This document shows, in pieces, positions 1-8,498 of a DNA stretch of 64,000 nucleotides; position 1 is the stretch's first letter; each line of letters starts with the position of its first letter. Under the pieces are notes generated by a model. The model was given only the letters and a program-made list of their open reading frames with translations, was not told the origin of the DNA and ran no database searches. The translations under genes and the position numbers were made by a program. The DNA is from Bosea vestrisii (lineage in GTDB: Bacteria > Pseudomonadota > Alphaproteobacteria > Rhizobiales > Beijerinckiaceae): contig NZ_CP126307.1 of NCBI RefSeq assembly GCF_030144325.1, forward strand, positions 1-64,000, given 5' to 3'.

Positions 1-76
1 TGGTGGGCGGTGACGGGCTCGAACCGCCGACCCTCTCGGTGTAAACGAGATGCTCTACCAACTGAGCTAACCGCCC
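1..76 (-). tRNA. tRNA-Val (anticodon TAC)
   Basis: Read on the minus strand this is a full cloverleaf of 76 nt that includes an encoded 3' CCA at 1-3. The acceptor stem GGGCGGT pairs with its partner, the D-arm reads TAGCTCAGTTGGTAGAGC, and the T-arm carries GGTTCGAGCCC. The anticodon loop TTTACAC gives anticodon TAC (bases 41-43), which reads GUA/GUG valine codons. The gene starts exactly at the window edge, so its 3' flank cannot be seen. Confidence 0.95.
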
Positions 77-426
77 TTGCCCGCCGTTTAAGGCCATGAG
101 GGCAGGTTCGCAAGTCACAGGCTGCAGCCTGCGAAGCCTTTTGATGGGCTCTACGGCGCAGCGAGCCCTAGAGTCAGGCCGAAAGTTGAAGGCTGCCGCG
201 CCGCAGTGGCGCAGCCACAGATGGGGAACTGAGATTCGCGTCCTTTCGACGGGGACATCACGGATGATCGCTTCTCGTATCGGGCGAGGCGCTGGAAACG
301 GCTAGATAGAACCCGCTTAGGCCGGACTTTGGGGAGGATCGACAATTTGACGGCTGCGGTGCTTGACAGGCAGGGCCGGGGGCCATAATCCCAACCCCGC
401 CGAGGACATGTTCCTCCGCCGCCCGC
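77..426. other. Intergenic region without a recognisable gene
   Basis: These 350 bases lie between two tRNA genes that point away from each other, so both tRNA promoters should be here. Short open frames exist on both strands, but none shows a family motif or a convincing ribosome binding site. I see no integrase, attachment-site duplication or repeat, although tRNA flanks are common integration points. Confidence 0.6.
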
Positions 427-503
427 GCGGGCGTAGCTCAGTTGGTTAGAGTGCCGGCCTGTCACGCCGGAGGTCGCGGGTTCGAGCCCCGTCGCCCGCG
501 CCA
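427..503 (+). tRNA. tRNA-Asp (anticodon GTC)
   Basis: A complete 77-nt cloverleaf with encoded CCA at 501-503. The acceptor stem GCGGGCG (427-433) pairs with CGCCCGC (493-499), followed by discriminator G500. The anticodon loop CTGTCAC gives anticodon GTC at 461-463, which reads GAC/GAU aspartate codons. The T-arm has GGGTTCGAGCCCC. Confidence 0.96.
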
Positions 504-1005
504 TTTTCAGATAGACATCTCAGCATCTTACAAGCCTTTCCTCTCAAGAGGATCGATGCGCCGATCAGCACCAGGCTCGATGGGTCTAACGGTGCTGGCG
601 GGAGCGGCCACAGCCAAGAAGAGAGAGCCGGACTCTGTCACGCCATGAAGCGATCGGCAGGTCAGCAGGTGCTCGGCGCCAACGGCTTTGCCTTCCTCTC
701 CGGGGTCACTGCGAGCGACCCCAGCGACGACCTCGCCGCAGCCAGTACCGATGAGATCCCGTCGTCGCCACCATCTAGCTCAAGAACATCACGAATTCGG
801 CGAGGCGAGTGCCGTCAGGAATGCTTGGTCGATCCGGCGCAGCCGCCAGCCCGGGCGACTGTGGGGGCGCGCCCGGCGCTGGAGACTGTTCTGGTCGAGA
901 TTCAGGCTCGGGCTCCGGTCGATTTCTGCGTGCCCCGCTCGAATGCGGGCGAGTCAACTGTTCCGCCAGACGCATTCCCATGTGAAGATCGAGCTTTGGA
1001 GACGG
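504..1005. other. Intergenic region upstream of the glutamine-synthetase-like operon
   Basis: About 500 bases with no convincing gene. The reading frame of the downstream glutamine-synthetase-like gene stays open back to 688, but the upstream part is an Arg/Ser/Pro-rich translation with no similarity to the N-terminus of that family, so I treat it as non-coding. The promoter of the operon is expected here; no clear sigma-70 boxes were found by eye. Confidence 0.5.
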
Positions 1006-2385
1006 ATGACCGGCATGATCCAGCCCTACACTCTCGACGCTCTGAGAGAGGATGTCGCCGAGGGGCGCATCGACACCGTGCTGGCCTGCCTCGTCGATAT
1101 GCAGGGGCGCCTCATGGGCAAGCGCTTCCATGCCGCCTTCTTCCTCGAAAGCGGTCATGAGGAAACCCATAGCTGCAATTACCTGCTCGCCACCGACATG
1201 GAGATGGAGACGGTTCCCGGCTACGCATCGACGAGCTGGGCGGCGGGCTATGGCGACTACACGATGAAGCCGGATCTCTCGACGCTGTGCAGGATTCCCT
1301 GGCTGGAAGGGACAGCACTCGTCCTCTGCGATGTGCTCGACCATCACGGGCACGAGGACGTCCCGCACTCGCCGCGCGCGATCCTGAAGAAGCAGGTGAA
1401 GCGACTCGAAGCCATGGGCCTGAAGCCTTTCATGGCCTCGGAGCTCGAATTCTTCCTGTTCGACCAGAGCTACGCCGATGCCTCTGCCAGCGGCTACCGT
1501 GACCTGAAAACCGCCAGCAGCTACAACGAGGATTACCACATCTTCCAGACGACCAAGGAAGAGGGGGTGATGCGGGCGATCCGCAACGGGCTGCAGGGCG
1601 CCGGCATCCCGGTCGAGAACTCCAAGGGCGAGGCTTCGGCCGGGCAGGAGGAGATCAATGTGCGCTATGCCGACGCGCTGACGATGGCGGACCGGCATGC
1701 GATCATCAAGAACGCCTGCAAGGAGATCGCCTGGTCGCAGGGCAAGGCCATCACGTTCCTGGCCAAGTGGAACTACGGCGCGGCCGGTTCCTCCTCCCAT
1801 ATCCATCAATCGCTCTGGAGCGCCGACGGCAAGACGCCTCTCTTCGTCGACAAGAACGCGGAATACGGGATGTCCGCGCTGATGCGGAACTATGTGGCGG
1901 GGCTCCTCGCCCATGCTTCCGAGATCACCTGTTTCCTCGCGCCCTACATCAATTCCTACAAGCGCTTCGTCGCCGGCACCTTTGCGCCGACCAAAGCGGT
2001 CTGGAGCAGCGACAATCGTACGGCAGGTTATCGTCTCTGCGGCGCCGGTACCAAAGGCATCCGCATCGAATGCCGGGTCGGCGGCTCGGATCTGAACCCC
2101 TATCTCGCCATGGCGGCGCTGCTGGCCGCAGGCATCGCCGGCATCGAGAACAAGCTCGAGCTCGAAGAGCCCTTCGTCGGCGACGCCTATGGCGGCAGGG
2201 ATGTCTCCGAGATCCCGAAGACGCTGCGCGACGCGACGGCCGCGTTGAAAGGCTCGCGGATGCTGCGCGACGCGTTCGGGGACGCGGTGATTGACCACTA
2301 CGTCCGCGCCGCGCAATGGGAGCAGGAGGAATACGACCGCCGGATCACCGATTGGGAAGTCAAGCGCGGCTTCGAACGCGCCTGA
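1006..2385 (+). CDS. Glutamine synthetase family protein (probable gamma-glutamyl-amine ligase)
   Basis: A 459-residue ATP-dependent ligase of the glutamine synthetase fold. The beta-grasp N-domain (about residues 1-110) contains DMQGRLMGKR. The catalytic domain has SELEFF (metal-ligand glutamates about 146 and 148), GQEEINVR (about 213-220), GSSSHIHQSLW (His about 265) and the late FAPTKAVWSSDNRTAGYR and RIECRVGGSDLNPY stretches. Ammonia-assimilating GlnA usually keeps a more canonical NRSA-type C-terminus. This divergent type, next to an aldehyde and an alcohol dehydrogenase, fits ligases that add glutamate to amines or amino alcohols (PuuA, IpuC type); that role is inferred. I chose ATG 1006 because the family N-terminus begins there and a GGAG lies just upstream (998-1001); ATG 1015 is an alternative. 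The next gene starts 44 bases downstream. Confidence 0.85.
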   Translation: MTGMIQPYTLDALREDVAEGRIDTVLACLVDMQGRLMGKRFHAAFFLESGHEETHSCNYLLATDMEMETVPGYASTSWAAGYGDYTMKPDLSTLCRIPWLEGTALVLCDVLDHHGHEDVPHSPRAILKKQVKRLEAMGLKPFMASELEFFLFDQSYADASASGYRDLKTASSYNEDYHIFQTTKEEGVMRAIRNGLQGAGIPVENSKGEASAGQEEINVRYADALTMADRHAIIKNACKEIAWSQGKAITFLAKWNYGAAGSSSHIHQSLWSADGKTPLFVDKNAEYGMSALMRNYVAGLLAHASEITCFLAPYINSYKRFVAGTFAPTKAVWSSDNRTAGYRLCGAGTKGIRIECRVGGSDLNPYLAMAALLAAGIAGIENKLELEEPFVGDAYGGRDVSEIPKTLRDATAALKGSRMLRDAFGDAVIDHYVRAAQWEQEEYDRRITDWEVKRGFERA

Positions 2386-2429
2386 CCCGGCCTCCTTGCC
2401 AGCAGCAGCACCAAGACAGACGGATAGCG

Positions 2430-3815
2430 ATGATGACCATGATCCGATGCGTGTCGCCGGTGGACGGCTCGGTCTATGCCGAGCGGCCGGCCCTGAGTTT
2501 CGACGGGGCAAAGGAAGCGGTGTCGCGCGCCCGGAAGGCGCGGAAATCCTGGGCGCGGCGCCCGCTCGACGAACGCGTCGCACTCGTCCTCAAGGGCGTC
2601 GCGCGCCTCAACGAGATGGGCGACGAGGTCGTGACCGAACTCGCCTGGCAGATGGGACGTCCGGTCAAGTACGGCGGCGAGTTCAAGGGCTTCAACGAGC
2701 GCTCGAACTACATGGCCGCGATCGCCAGCGACGCGCTCATGCCGCTCGTCATCGAGAGCAGCGCCGATTTCGAGCGCTACATCGCGCGCGAGCCGCATGG
2801 CGTCGTCTTCGTCATCGCGCCGTGGAACTACCCCTACATGACCGCGATCAACACGGTCGCGCCGGCGCTGATTGCCGGCAATACGGTCGTCCTGAAGCAC
2901 GCCAGCCAGACGCTGCTCGCGGGCGAGCGGCTGGCACGGGCCTTCCACGAGGCCGGCGTGCCGGAGGACGTGTTCATCAACCTCTTCCTCGACCATGACA
3001 CGACCTCCTGCCTGATCGCCGACAGCCAGTTCGATTTCGTCAACTTCACGGGCTCGGTCGCGGGCGGCCGCACGATCGAGCGCGCCGCCGCAGGTACCTT
3101 CACCGGCATCGGCCTCGAGCTCGGCGGCAAGGACCCGGGCTATGTCATGGAGGATGCCGATCTGGAGGCTGCCGTCGACACGCTGATGGACGGCGCGACC
3201 TTCAATTCCGGGCAATGCTGCTGCGGCATCGAGCGCATCTATGTGCATGAAAGCCTCTACGACGCCTTCGTCGAGAAATCGGTCGCCTGGGTCTCGAACT
3301 ACCGCCTCGGCAATCCGCTCGATCCGAAGACCACGCTCGGGCCGATGGCGCACAGGCGTTTCGCCGAGGTGGTGCGTGGGCAGATCGCCGAAGCGGTGGC
3401 GAAGGGAGCGCGAACGCTGGTCGACCCGAAGCTCTTCCCGCAGGACGATGGCGGCGCCTATCTCGCGCCGCAGATCCTGGTCGACGTCGATCATGCGATG
3501 GCGATCATGAGCGAGGAAACCTTCGGCCCGGCCGTCGGCATCATGAAGGTCAAGGGCGATGCCGAGGCCCTCGCTTTGATGAACGACTCCCGCTACGGCC
3601 TCACCGTCTCGCTCTGGACCCGTGATGCCGAACGCGCTGCAAGGCTCGGGCAGGAGCTCGAAACCGGCACCGTCTTCATGAACCGCGCCGATTATCTCGA
3701 CCCGGCGCTGTGCTGGACCGGTGTCAAGGAGACCGGCCGGGGCGGCTCGCTCTCCGTCATCGGCTTCCACAATCTCACACGCCCGAAATCCTACCACCTC
3801 AGGAAGACAAGCTGA
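2430..3815 (+). CDS. Aldehyde dehydrogenase family protein
   Basis: A 461-residue NAD(P)-dependent aldehyde dehydrogenase that would oxidise an aldehyde to the carboxylate in the cytosol. The oxyanion-hole motif PWNYPYM is at about 131-137, the catalytic Glu in LELGGKDPG at about 230, and the nucleophilic cysteine in FNSGQCCCGIERI at about 264. The C-terminal motif EETFGPAVGIM is also present. The length is normal for the family, near the short succinate-semialdehyde-dehydrogenase-like members. Two tandem ATGs (2430, 2433) and a third (2439) are possible starts; I used the first. The stop codon overlaps the next ATG (TGATG), so it is translationally coupled to the alcohol dehydrogenase. The exact substrate is unknown. 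With the upstream ligase it may act on a gamma-glutamylated amino-aldehyde. Confidence 0.9.
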   Translation: MMTMIRCVSPVDGSVYAERPALSFDGAKEAVSRARKARKSWARRPLDERVALVLKGVARLNEMGDEVVTELAWQMGRPVKYGGEFKGFNERSNYMAAIASDALMPLVIESSADFERYIAREPHGVVFVIAPWNYPYMTAINTVAPALIAGNTVVLKHASQTLLAGERLARAFHEAGVPEDVFINLFLDHDTTSCLIADSQFDFVNFTGSVAGGRTIERAAAGTFTGIGLELGGKDPGYVMEDADLEAAVDTLMDGATFNSGQCCCGIERIYVHESLYDAFVEKSVAWVSNYRLGNPLDPKTTLGPMAHRRFAEVVRGQIAEAVAKGARTLVDPKLFPQDDGGAYLAPQILVDVDHAMAIMSEETFGPAVGIMKVKGDAEALALMNDSRYGLTVSLWTRDAERAARLGQELETGTVFMNRADYLDPALCWTGVKETGRGGSLSVIGFHNLTRPKSYHLRKTS

Positions 3816-4960
3816 TGGCGATCACCGCGAACTGGAGCTATCCGACCGCCGTCAAGCTGGGCGCCGGGCGGATCAGGGAACTCGCCGAACACTGCAAGGC
3901 GCTCGGCATGAAGCGGCCTTTGCTCGTCACCGACCGCGGCCTGGCGAGCCTGCCCATCACCCGCAATGCGCTGGACATCCTCGAGGCCGGTGGTCTCGGC
4001 CGGGCGATCTTCGCCGAGGTCGATCCGAACCCGAACGAGCGCAATCTCGAGGACGGTGTCAGGGCCTTCAAGGATGGCGGCCATGACGGCGTCATCGCCT
4101 TCGGCGGTGGCTCGGGGCTCGACCTCGGCAAATGCGTGGCCTTCATGGCCGGCCAGACCCGGCCGGTCTGGGATTTCGAGGATGTCGGCGACTGGTGGAC
4201 TCGGGCCTCGGTCGAGGGCATCGCGCCGATCGTGGCGGTGCCGACCACGGCCGGGACCGGCTCGGAGGTCGGGCGCGCTTCGGTGATCACCAATTCGCAG
4301 ACCCATACCAAGAAGATCATCTTCCACCCGAAATTCCTGCCGGGCGTGACGATCTGCGATCCCGAGCTCACTGTCGGCATGCCCAGGGCGATCACCGCCG
4401 GCACCGGCATGGATGCCTTCGCCCACTGCCTCGAAGCCTATTCCTCGCCGTTCTTTCACCCGATGAGCCAGGGCATTGCGCTCGAGGGCATGCGGCTGGT
4501 GAAGACTTATCTTCCGCGTGCCTATGCCGATGGCGCCGACATCGAGGCGCGCACGCAGATGATGGCGGCGGCGGCGATGGGGGCGGTGGCGTTCCAGAAG
4601 GGCCTGGGCGCGATCCACTCGCTCTCCCATCCGGTCGGCGCCGTCTACCACACCCATCACGGCACCACGAATGCGGTGGTGATGCCGCCGGTCCTGCGCT
4701 TCAACCGCCCGGCGATCGAGGAGCGTATCGGGGCCGCCGCCGCCTATCTCGGCATCCCCGGCGGCTTCGACGGCTTCTACGATTTCGTGCTGAAGCTGCG
4801 CGAGGATCTCGGCATTCCCGACAAGCTCGCTGCGCTCGGCGTGGGAACCGACCGGATCGACGAATTGGCAGAGGCGGCCGTGGCCGACCCCTCCACGGCA
4901 GGTAATCCGGTGGAGCTCACGGTCGAGGCAGCCAGACAATTGCTCGTCGAAGCCATTTGA
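3815..4960 (+). CDS. Iron-containing (group III) alcohol dehydrogenase
   Basis: A 381-residue member of the iron-dependent alcohol dehydrogenase family. The nucleotide-binding motif GGGSGLDLGK sits at about residues 96-105 and the family signature VPTTAGTGSEVG follows at about 144-155. The metal-ligand region contains GTGMDAFAHCLEA, GLGAIHSLSHPVGA and HHGTTNAVVMP. It would interconvert an alcohol and aldehyde with NAD(P). Its start overlaps the aldehyde dehydrogenase stop by one base. The gene pair alcohol dehydrogenase plus aldehyde dehydrogenase would take an alcohol to an acid in two steps, and the preceding ligase suggests the alcohol is an amino alcohol protected by gamma-glutamylation. 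Substrate is not determined by sequence. Confidence 0.9.
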   Translation: MAITANWSYPTAVKLGAGRIRELAEHCKALGMKRPLLVTDRGLASLPITRNALDILEAGGLGRAIFAEVDPNPNERNLEDGVRAFKDGGHDGVIAFGGGSGLDLGKCVAFMAGQTRPVWDFEDVGDWWTRASVEGIAPIVAVPTTAGTGSEVGRASVITNSQTHTKKIIFHPKFLPGVTICDPELTVGMPRAITAGTGMDAFAHCLEAYSSPFFHPMSQGIALEGMRLVKTYLPRAYADGADIEARTQMMAAAAMGAVAFQKGLGAIHSLSHPVGAVYHTHHGTTNAVVMPPVLRFNRPAIEERIGAAAAYLGIPGGFDGFYDFVLKLREDLGIPDKLAALGVGTDRIDELAEAAVADPSTAGNPVELTVEAARQLLVEAI

Positions 4961-5030
4961 GGCGCCTTTATTGCAATAAGACGGAGCAACGCCGAGCAGC
5001 GGGGATTGGCATTGCCGAGAACAAGGCGCC
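4961..5030. other. Palindromic sequence between convergent genes
   Basis: A perfect 12-bp palindrome TTATTGCAATAA (4968-4979) follows the alcohol dehydrogenase stop directly. GGCGCCTT (4961-4968) is repeated inverted as AAGGCGCC (5023-5030). The location between convergent genes would suit transcription termination, but there is no hairpin followed by a T tract, so the role is uncertain. Confidence 0.3.
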
Positions 5031-5083
5031 CGCCGGAGGTGCGTTTGACCATGGGCGGGCGACATGCCGGTCGCATCTTTGTC

Positions 5084-5962
5084 TCAGGGCTTCTGGATGA
5101 GATTCTGAACCGTGTCGAAGAAGCTACGCACGAGTGGCAGGCGCTGGCGCTCCGCTCTGCAGACGACATATTCGCCGACATCGAAGTCGGCACCCGTGAT
5201 GGCGATGTGTTTCAAACCCGGTTCCGGTCTGAACTCGGCAGCAAAGACGACGCCGATTCCGAAGCCGAAGGCAACGGCTTCCCTGACCGCTTCGCGCGAT
5301 TGCACCTCCAGCAGGTTCGCAGGCTTGATGCCGGCCGTGGAAAGCCGGTTCTCGAAGACTTCCCGGGTGATCGAGCCGCGCTCGCGGAGCACGATGTCCT
5401 GACCGGCGAAGGCCTCGATCGGCATATGCTCGTGCCTTGCCAGTTCGTGCCGGTCTGACACGAAGGCCACCAGATCGTCCGATCGCAGCTTGACGCTGTA
5501 GATTCGCGGATCCGACGTCGCGCGCGCCGTGATGGCGACGTCGGCGGCGAAGTCCATGATCTGGTCGACGACCTCGGACGAGTTGCCGATGGTGAGCGAG
5601 AAGGTGAGGCCCGGATAGCGCTCGCGCATCCGGGCGAGCGTGGCCATGACATGGCTGGCGCTGTCGGCTGCGATCCGCAGATGGCCGCGCTGCAATGTGC
5701 GGCTGCCGGCAAGAAGCGACTCGGCCTCGTCCTCCGCCGCGAACATCCGGGCCGTGACGACGAAGAGGCTCTGTCCGAGCGGGGTCAACTTCACCTGCCG
5801 GCCGGCGCGATCGAACAGCCTCACCCCATGGGCATCTTCCAGCCCGCGAACTTGGGCTGACAGGGTCGGCTGGCTGACATTGCGCGTCTTCGCTGCGCCG
5901 GTGAAACTTTGTGCCTCGGCGACGGCGTGAAAGGCGGCGAGTCCGGAATAGCTGATGGCCAT
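5084..5962 (-). CDS. LysR family transcriptional regulator (probable AEP-cluster regulator 1)
   Basis: A 292-residue LysR-type regulator. The N-terminal winged helix-turn-helix (about 1-65) shows FHAVAEAQSFTGAAK, NVSQPTLSAQVRGLE and LFDRAGRQVKLTPLG. The periplasmic-binding-protein-like effector domain covers about 90-290. The gene is divergent from phnW and separated from it by 111 bases with a strong inverted repeat, the usual arrangement for a LysR protein controlling its neighbour. It resembles the second LysR of this window (15694-16602) in length and in effector-domain wording such as LRIAADS and LRERGSITR. The likely ligand is AEP or a pathway intermediate; this is inferred from position. 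Confidence 0.9.
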   Translation of the reverse strand: MAISYSGLAAFHAVAEAQSFTGAAKTRNVSQPTLSAQVRGLEDAHGVRLFDRAGRQVKLTPLGQSLFVVTARMFAAEDEAESLLAGSRTLQRGHLRIAADSASHVMATLARMRERYPGLTFSLTIGNSSEVVDQIMDFAADVAITARATSDPRIYSVKLRSDDLVAFVSDRHELARHEHMPIEAFAGQDIVLRERGSITREVFENRLSTAGIKPANLLEVQSREAVREAVAFGFGIGVVFAAEFRPEPGLKHIAITGADFDVGEYVVCRAERQRLPLVRSFFDTVQNLIQKP

Positions 5963-5968
5963 GTCTGA

Positions 5969-5985
5969 TATAGATCCTGTCTATA
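5969..5985. promoter_or_regulatory. Candidate LysR operator between lysR1 and phnW
   Basis: The perfect inverted repeat TATAGA-N5-TCTATA lies 7-23 bases upstream of the lysR1 start and about 90 bases upstream of phnW. Dyads with arms about 11 bases apart (T-N11-A) are typical LysR boxes. A further AT-rich half-site (TAGATAT) follows at 5986-5992. The region is notably AT-rich against its surroundings. No footprint is known to me. Confidence 0.55.
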
Positions 5986-6073
5986 GTAGATATGGAAACG
6001 ATGTATTGGACCTATGTCAATCGCGATTCTAGCCTTGCGATCACACGCTGCAACGACATCGCGAGAGACCGTC

Positions 6074-7219
6074 ATGGCCCAAGCCCGTCGCCCCGCTTCC
6101 TCCGAGACCGGTGATCCTCTTCTGCTGACGCCTGGCCCGCTCACGACGACCAAGGCCGTGAAGGAAGCGATGGTGCATGATTGGGGTTCGCGCGATGCGA
6201 CCTTCGTCGGGATCAACCAGGCCGTTCTCGACGAGCTTCCGAAGATCATCCATGGCGAAGAGGACTTCGTCACCGTGCCGATGCAGGGCTCGGGCACCTT
6301 CGCGGTCGAGGGCATGCTGACGACCTTCGTACCGCGCGGCGGCAAGATCCTCGTCCTGATCAACGGCGCCTATGGCCAGCGCGCCAAGCGCATCCTGGAG
6401 ATCGCGGGCCGCACCGTGCTGGTGCACGAAACCGCCGAGGACACGCCCCCGGATCTCGCCGAGATCGATCGCTTGCTGGTGGCCGATGCCGGCATCGGCC
6501 ATGTCTTCACCGTCCACTGCGAGACGACCAGCGGCATCCGCAATCCGGTCGAGGCGATCGCCGCGCTGGTCAAGCGCCATGGCCGCCGGTTGCTGATCGA
6601 CTCGATGAGCGCCTTCGGCGCCCTGCCGCTCGACAGCCGCGAGGTCCATTTCGACGCGGTCGCGGCCTCGTCTAACAAGTGCATCCAGGGTGTGCCCGGC
6701 CTCGGCTTCGTCATCGCCCGCAAGAGCGCACTCGCCGAGACCAAGGGCAACGCCACGACGCTGGTGCTCGACCTGCACGATCAGAACGCCGGCTTCGAGC
6801 GAACCGGCCAGTACCGTTTCACCCCGCCGATCCACGTCATCGTTGCCTTCCACGCAGCCCTGCAGGAATTCTGGGCCGAGGGCGGCGTCGCGGGGCGGGG
6901 AGAGCGCTATGCCGACAACGCCCGCATTCTGATCGAGGGCATGCGAGAGCTCGGCTTCCGGACTCTGCTGCCGCCCGCCCGCCAGGCGCCGATCATTGTC
7001 ACCTTCCACATGCCGGAGGACAAGAACTTCGTCTTCCAGCGCTTCTATGACCTGCTGAAGGATGCCGGCTACGTCATCTATCCCGGCAAGCTCACCGTCG
7101 CCGACAGCTTCCGGATCGGATGCATCGGAGCGCTCGGCGCGCAGGAGATGAAGGCTTTCGTCGCCACCGTGTCCGATGTCCTCGCCGAGATGGGCGTTGG
7201 CCTGAAGTCGGCTGCCTGA
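6074..7219 (+). CDS. phnW: 2-aminoethylphosphonate--pyruvate transaminase
   Basis: A 381-residue class-V PLP aminotransferase that moves the amino group of 2-aminoethylphosphonate to pyruvate, giving phosphonoacetaldehyde and alanine. Family wording is strong: LLLTPGPLTTT and DWGSRDATF near the N-terminus, the PLP-phosphate contact GSGTFAVEGML, Asp176 in LLIDSMSAFGA, and Schiff-base Lys202 in SSNKCIQGVPGLGFVIAR. The C-terminus has YVIYPGKLT and FRIGCIGAL. An upstream in-frame ATG at 6014 exists, but ATG 6074 gives the normal family length and is preceded by GAGAG. It leads the phnW-phnA-phnY set, 11 bases before phnA. LysR1 is divergent and is the likely regulator. Confidence 0.95.
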   Translation: MAQARRPASSETGDPLLLTPGPLTTTKAVKEAMVHDWGSRDATFVGINQAVLDELPKIIHGEEDFVTVPMQGSGTFAVEGMLTTFVPRGGKILVLINGAYGQRAKRILEIAGRTVLVHETAEDTPPDLAEIDRLLVADAGIGHVFTVHCETTSGIRNPVEAIAALVKRHGRRLLIDSMSAFGALPLDSREVHFDAVAASSNKCIQGVPGLGFVIARKSALAETKGNATTLVLDLHDQNAGFERTGQYRFTPPIHVIVAFHAALQEFWAEGGVAGRGERYADNARILIEGMRELGFRTLLPPARQAPIIVTFHMPEDKNFVFQRFYDLLKDAGYVIYPGKLTVADSFRIGCIGALGAQEMKAFVATVSDVLAEMGVGLKSAA

Positions 7220-7230
7220 GGAGATTGGTT

Positions 7231-8487
7231 ATGACGGTTCATACGAAGATTGGTGGTGCGGTTGTTGCCAATGGGCGTGGTTATCGTCGTCCGGTTCGGC
7301 CGGTGGTGGTGATCTGCATGGACGGGTCGGAGCCGGCTTATGTCGAGGCGGCGAGCGCCAAGGGGCTGACGCCGAACCTCGACAGGATCATGCGGACGGG
7401 GGCCAGCACCTACGCCTATTCGGTGATCCCGAGCTTCACCAACCCGAACAACCTCTCGATCATCACCGGCCGCCCGCCGGCGGTGCATGGCATCGCCGGC
7501 AACTTCTTCTACGACCGCGAGGCGAAGGAGGAGGTGATGATGAACGATGCCCGCTTCCTGCGCGCCCCGACCATCCTCGCCGAGTTCCAGAAGGCCGGTC
7601 TCAAGGTCGCGATGGTCACCGCCAAGGACAAGCTCAGGACCCTGCTCGGCAAGGGCCTCGACTTCTCGTCAGGCACCGCGATCGCCTTCTCCTCGGAGAA
7701 GGCCGACAAGGCCGATATGGCTGAGAACGGCATCCAGAACGTCGTCGATTTCGTCGGCATGCCGGTGCCCTCGGTCTATTCGGCCGATCTCTCCGAGTTC
7801 GTCTTCGCTGCCGGCGTCAAGCTGCTCGAGACCTTCAAGCCCGACCTGATGTATCTCTCGACCACCGACTATGTGCAGCACAAGGCGGCGCCGGGTTCGG
7901 AGATGGCGGACTCGTTCTACGCCATGTTCGACGGGTATGTCGGCAAACTCGATGCGCTGGGCTGTACGCTGGTGATCACCGCCGACCACGGCATGAACGA
8001 CAAGCATTTGCCGAACGGCGAGCCGGATGTCGTCTATCTGCAGAGCCTGATGGACGACTGGTATGGCAAGGGCACGATGCGGGTGATCTTGCCGATCACC
8101 GACCCTTACGTCGTCCACCATGGCGCGCTCGGCTCCTTCGCCACGGTCTATCTGCCTGATGGCGCCAGCCAGCAAGAGGTCGCCGCCCGCATCTCCGGCC
8201 TTGACGGCATCGCGCTGGCGGTGACCGCGGCCGAGGCCTGCGAGCGCTTCGAGCTGCCGGCCGACCGGATCGGCGATGTCGTCGTGATCTCGACGCGGCA
8301 GAAGGTGATCGGCACCTCGCCGGACCGGCACGATCTCTCCGGCCTGACCGAGCCCTTGCGCTCGCATGGCGGCATCACCGAGCAGCGCGTGCCGATGATC
8401 GCCAACCGGCCGATCTCGGTCCCCGAAGGGCGGATCTTGCGCAATTTCGACGTCTTCGACGTCGCCCTGAACTGCGTCCTGGCTTGA
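7231..8487 (+). CDS. phnA: Phosphonoacetate hydrolase
   Basis: A 418-residue zinc hydrolase of the alkaline phosphatase superfamily that splits the C-P bond of phosphonoacetate to acetate and phosphate. Metal and nucleophile positions are readable: Asp31 in VVICMDGSEPAY, the nucleophilic Thr70 in PSFTNPNN, then STTDYVQHK, ITADHGMND and LRSHGGITEQ supplying the other Asp and His ligands. The start ATG 7231 follows GAGGAGA. It sits between phnW and phnY, so the cluster encodes the full oxidative route, not the phosphonatase (PhnX) route. The first hundred bases use many T-ending Gly, Val and Arg codons, unlike the C/G-ending remainder. Confidence 0.95.
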   Translation: MTVHTKIGGAVVANGRGYRRPVRPVVVICMDGSEPAYVEAASAKGLTPNLDRIMRTGASTYAYSVIPSFTNPNNLSIITGRPPAVHGIAGNFFYDREAKEEVMMNDARFLRAPTILAEFQKAGLKVAMVTAKDKLRTLLGKGLDFSSGTAIAFSSEKADKADMAENGIQNVVDFVGMPVPSVYSADLSEFVFAAGVKLLETFKPDLMYLSTTDYVQHKAAPGSEMADSFYAMFDGYVGKLDALGCTLVITADHGMNDKHLPNGEPDVVYLQSLMDDWYGKGTMRVILPITDPYVVHHGALGSFATVYLPDGASQQEVAARISGLDGIALAVTAAEACERFELPADRIGDVVVISTRQKVIGTSPDRHDLSGLTEPLRSHGGITEQRVPMIANRPISVPEGRILRNFDVFDVALNCVLA

Positions 8488-8498
8488 GGAGTACCGCC

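Noticed and set aside
1..503. tRNA pair as a genomic-island attachment site
   Set aside because: No integrase gene, no direct repeat of a tRNA 3' end and no composition break were seen nearby.
151..648. Open frames on both strands crossing the tRNA-Asp gene (117 and 68 residues)
   Set aside because: The translated strings are the familiar artefacts of tRNA-Asp genes (antisense LEPATSGVTGRHSNQLSY, sense GGRGFEPRRPRH). They overlap a perfect tRNA and have no own ribosome binding site.
688..1005. Upstream extension of the glutamine-synthetase-like gene by 106 residues
   Set aside because: The added segment is Arg/Ser/Pro-rich, matches no glutamine synthetase N-terminus and would make the protein far longer than the family.
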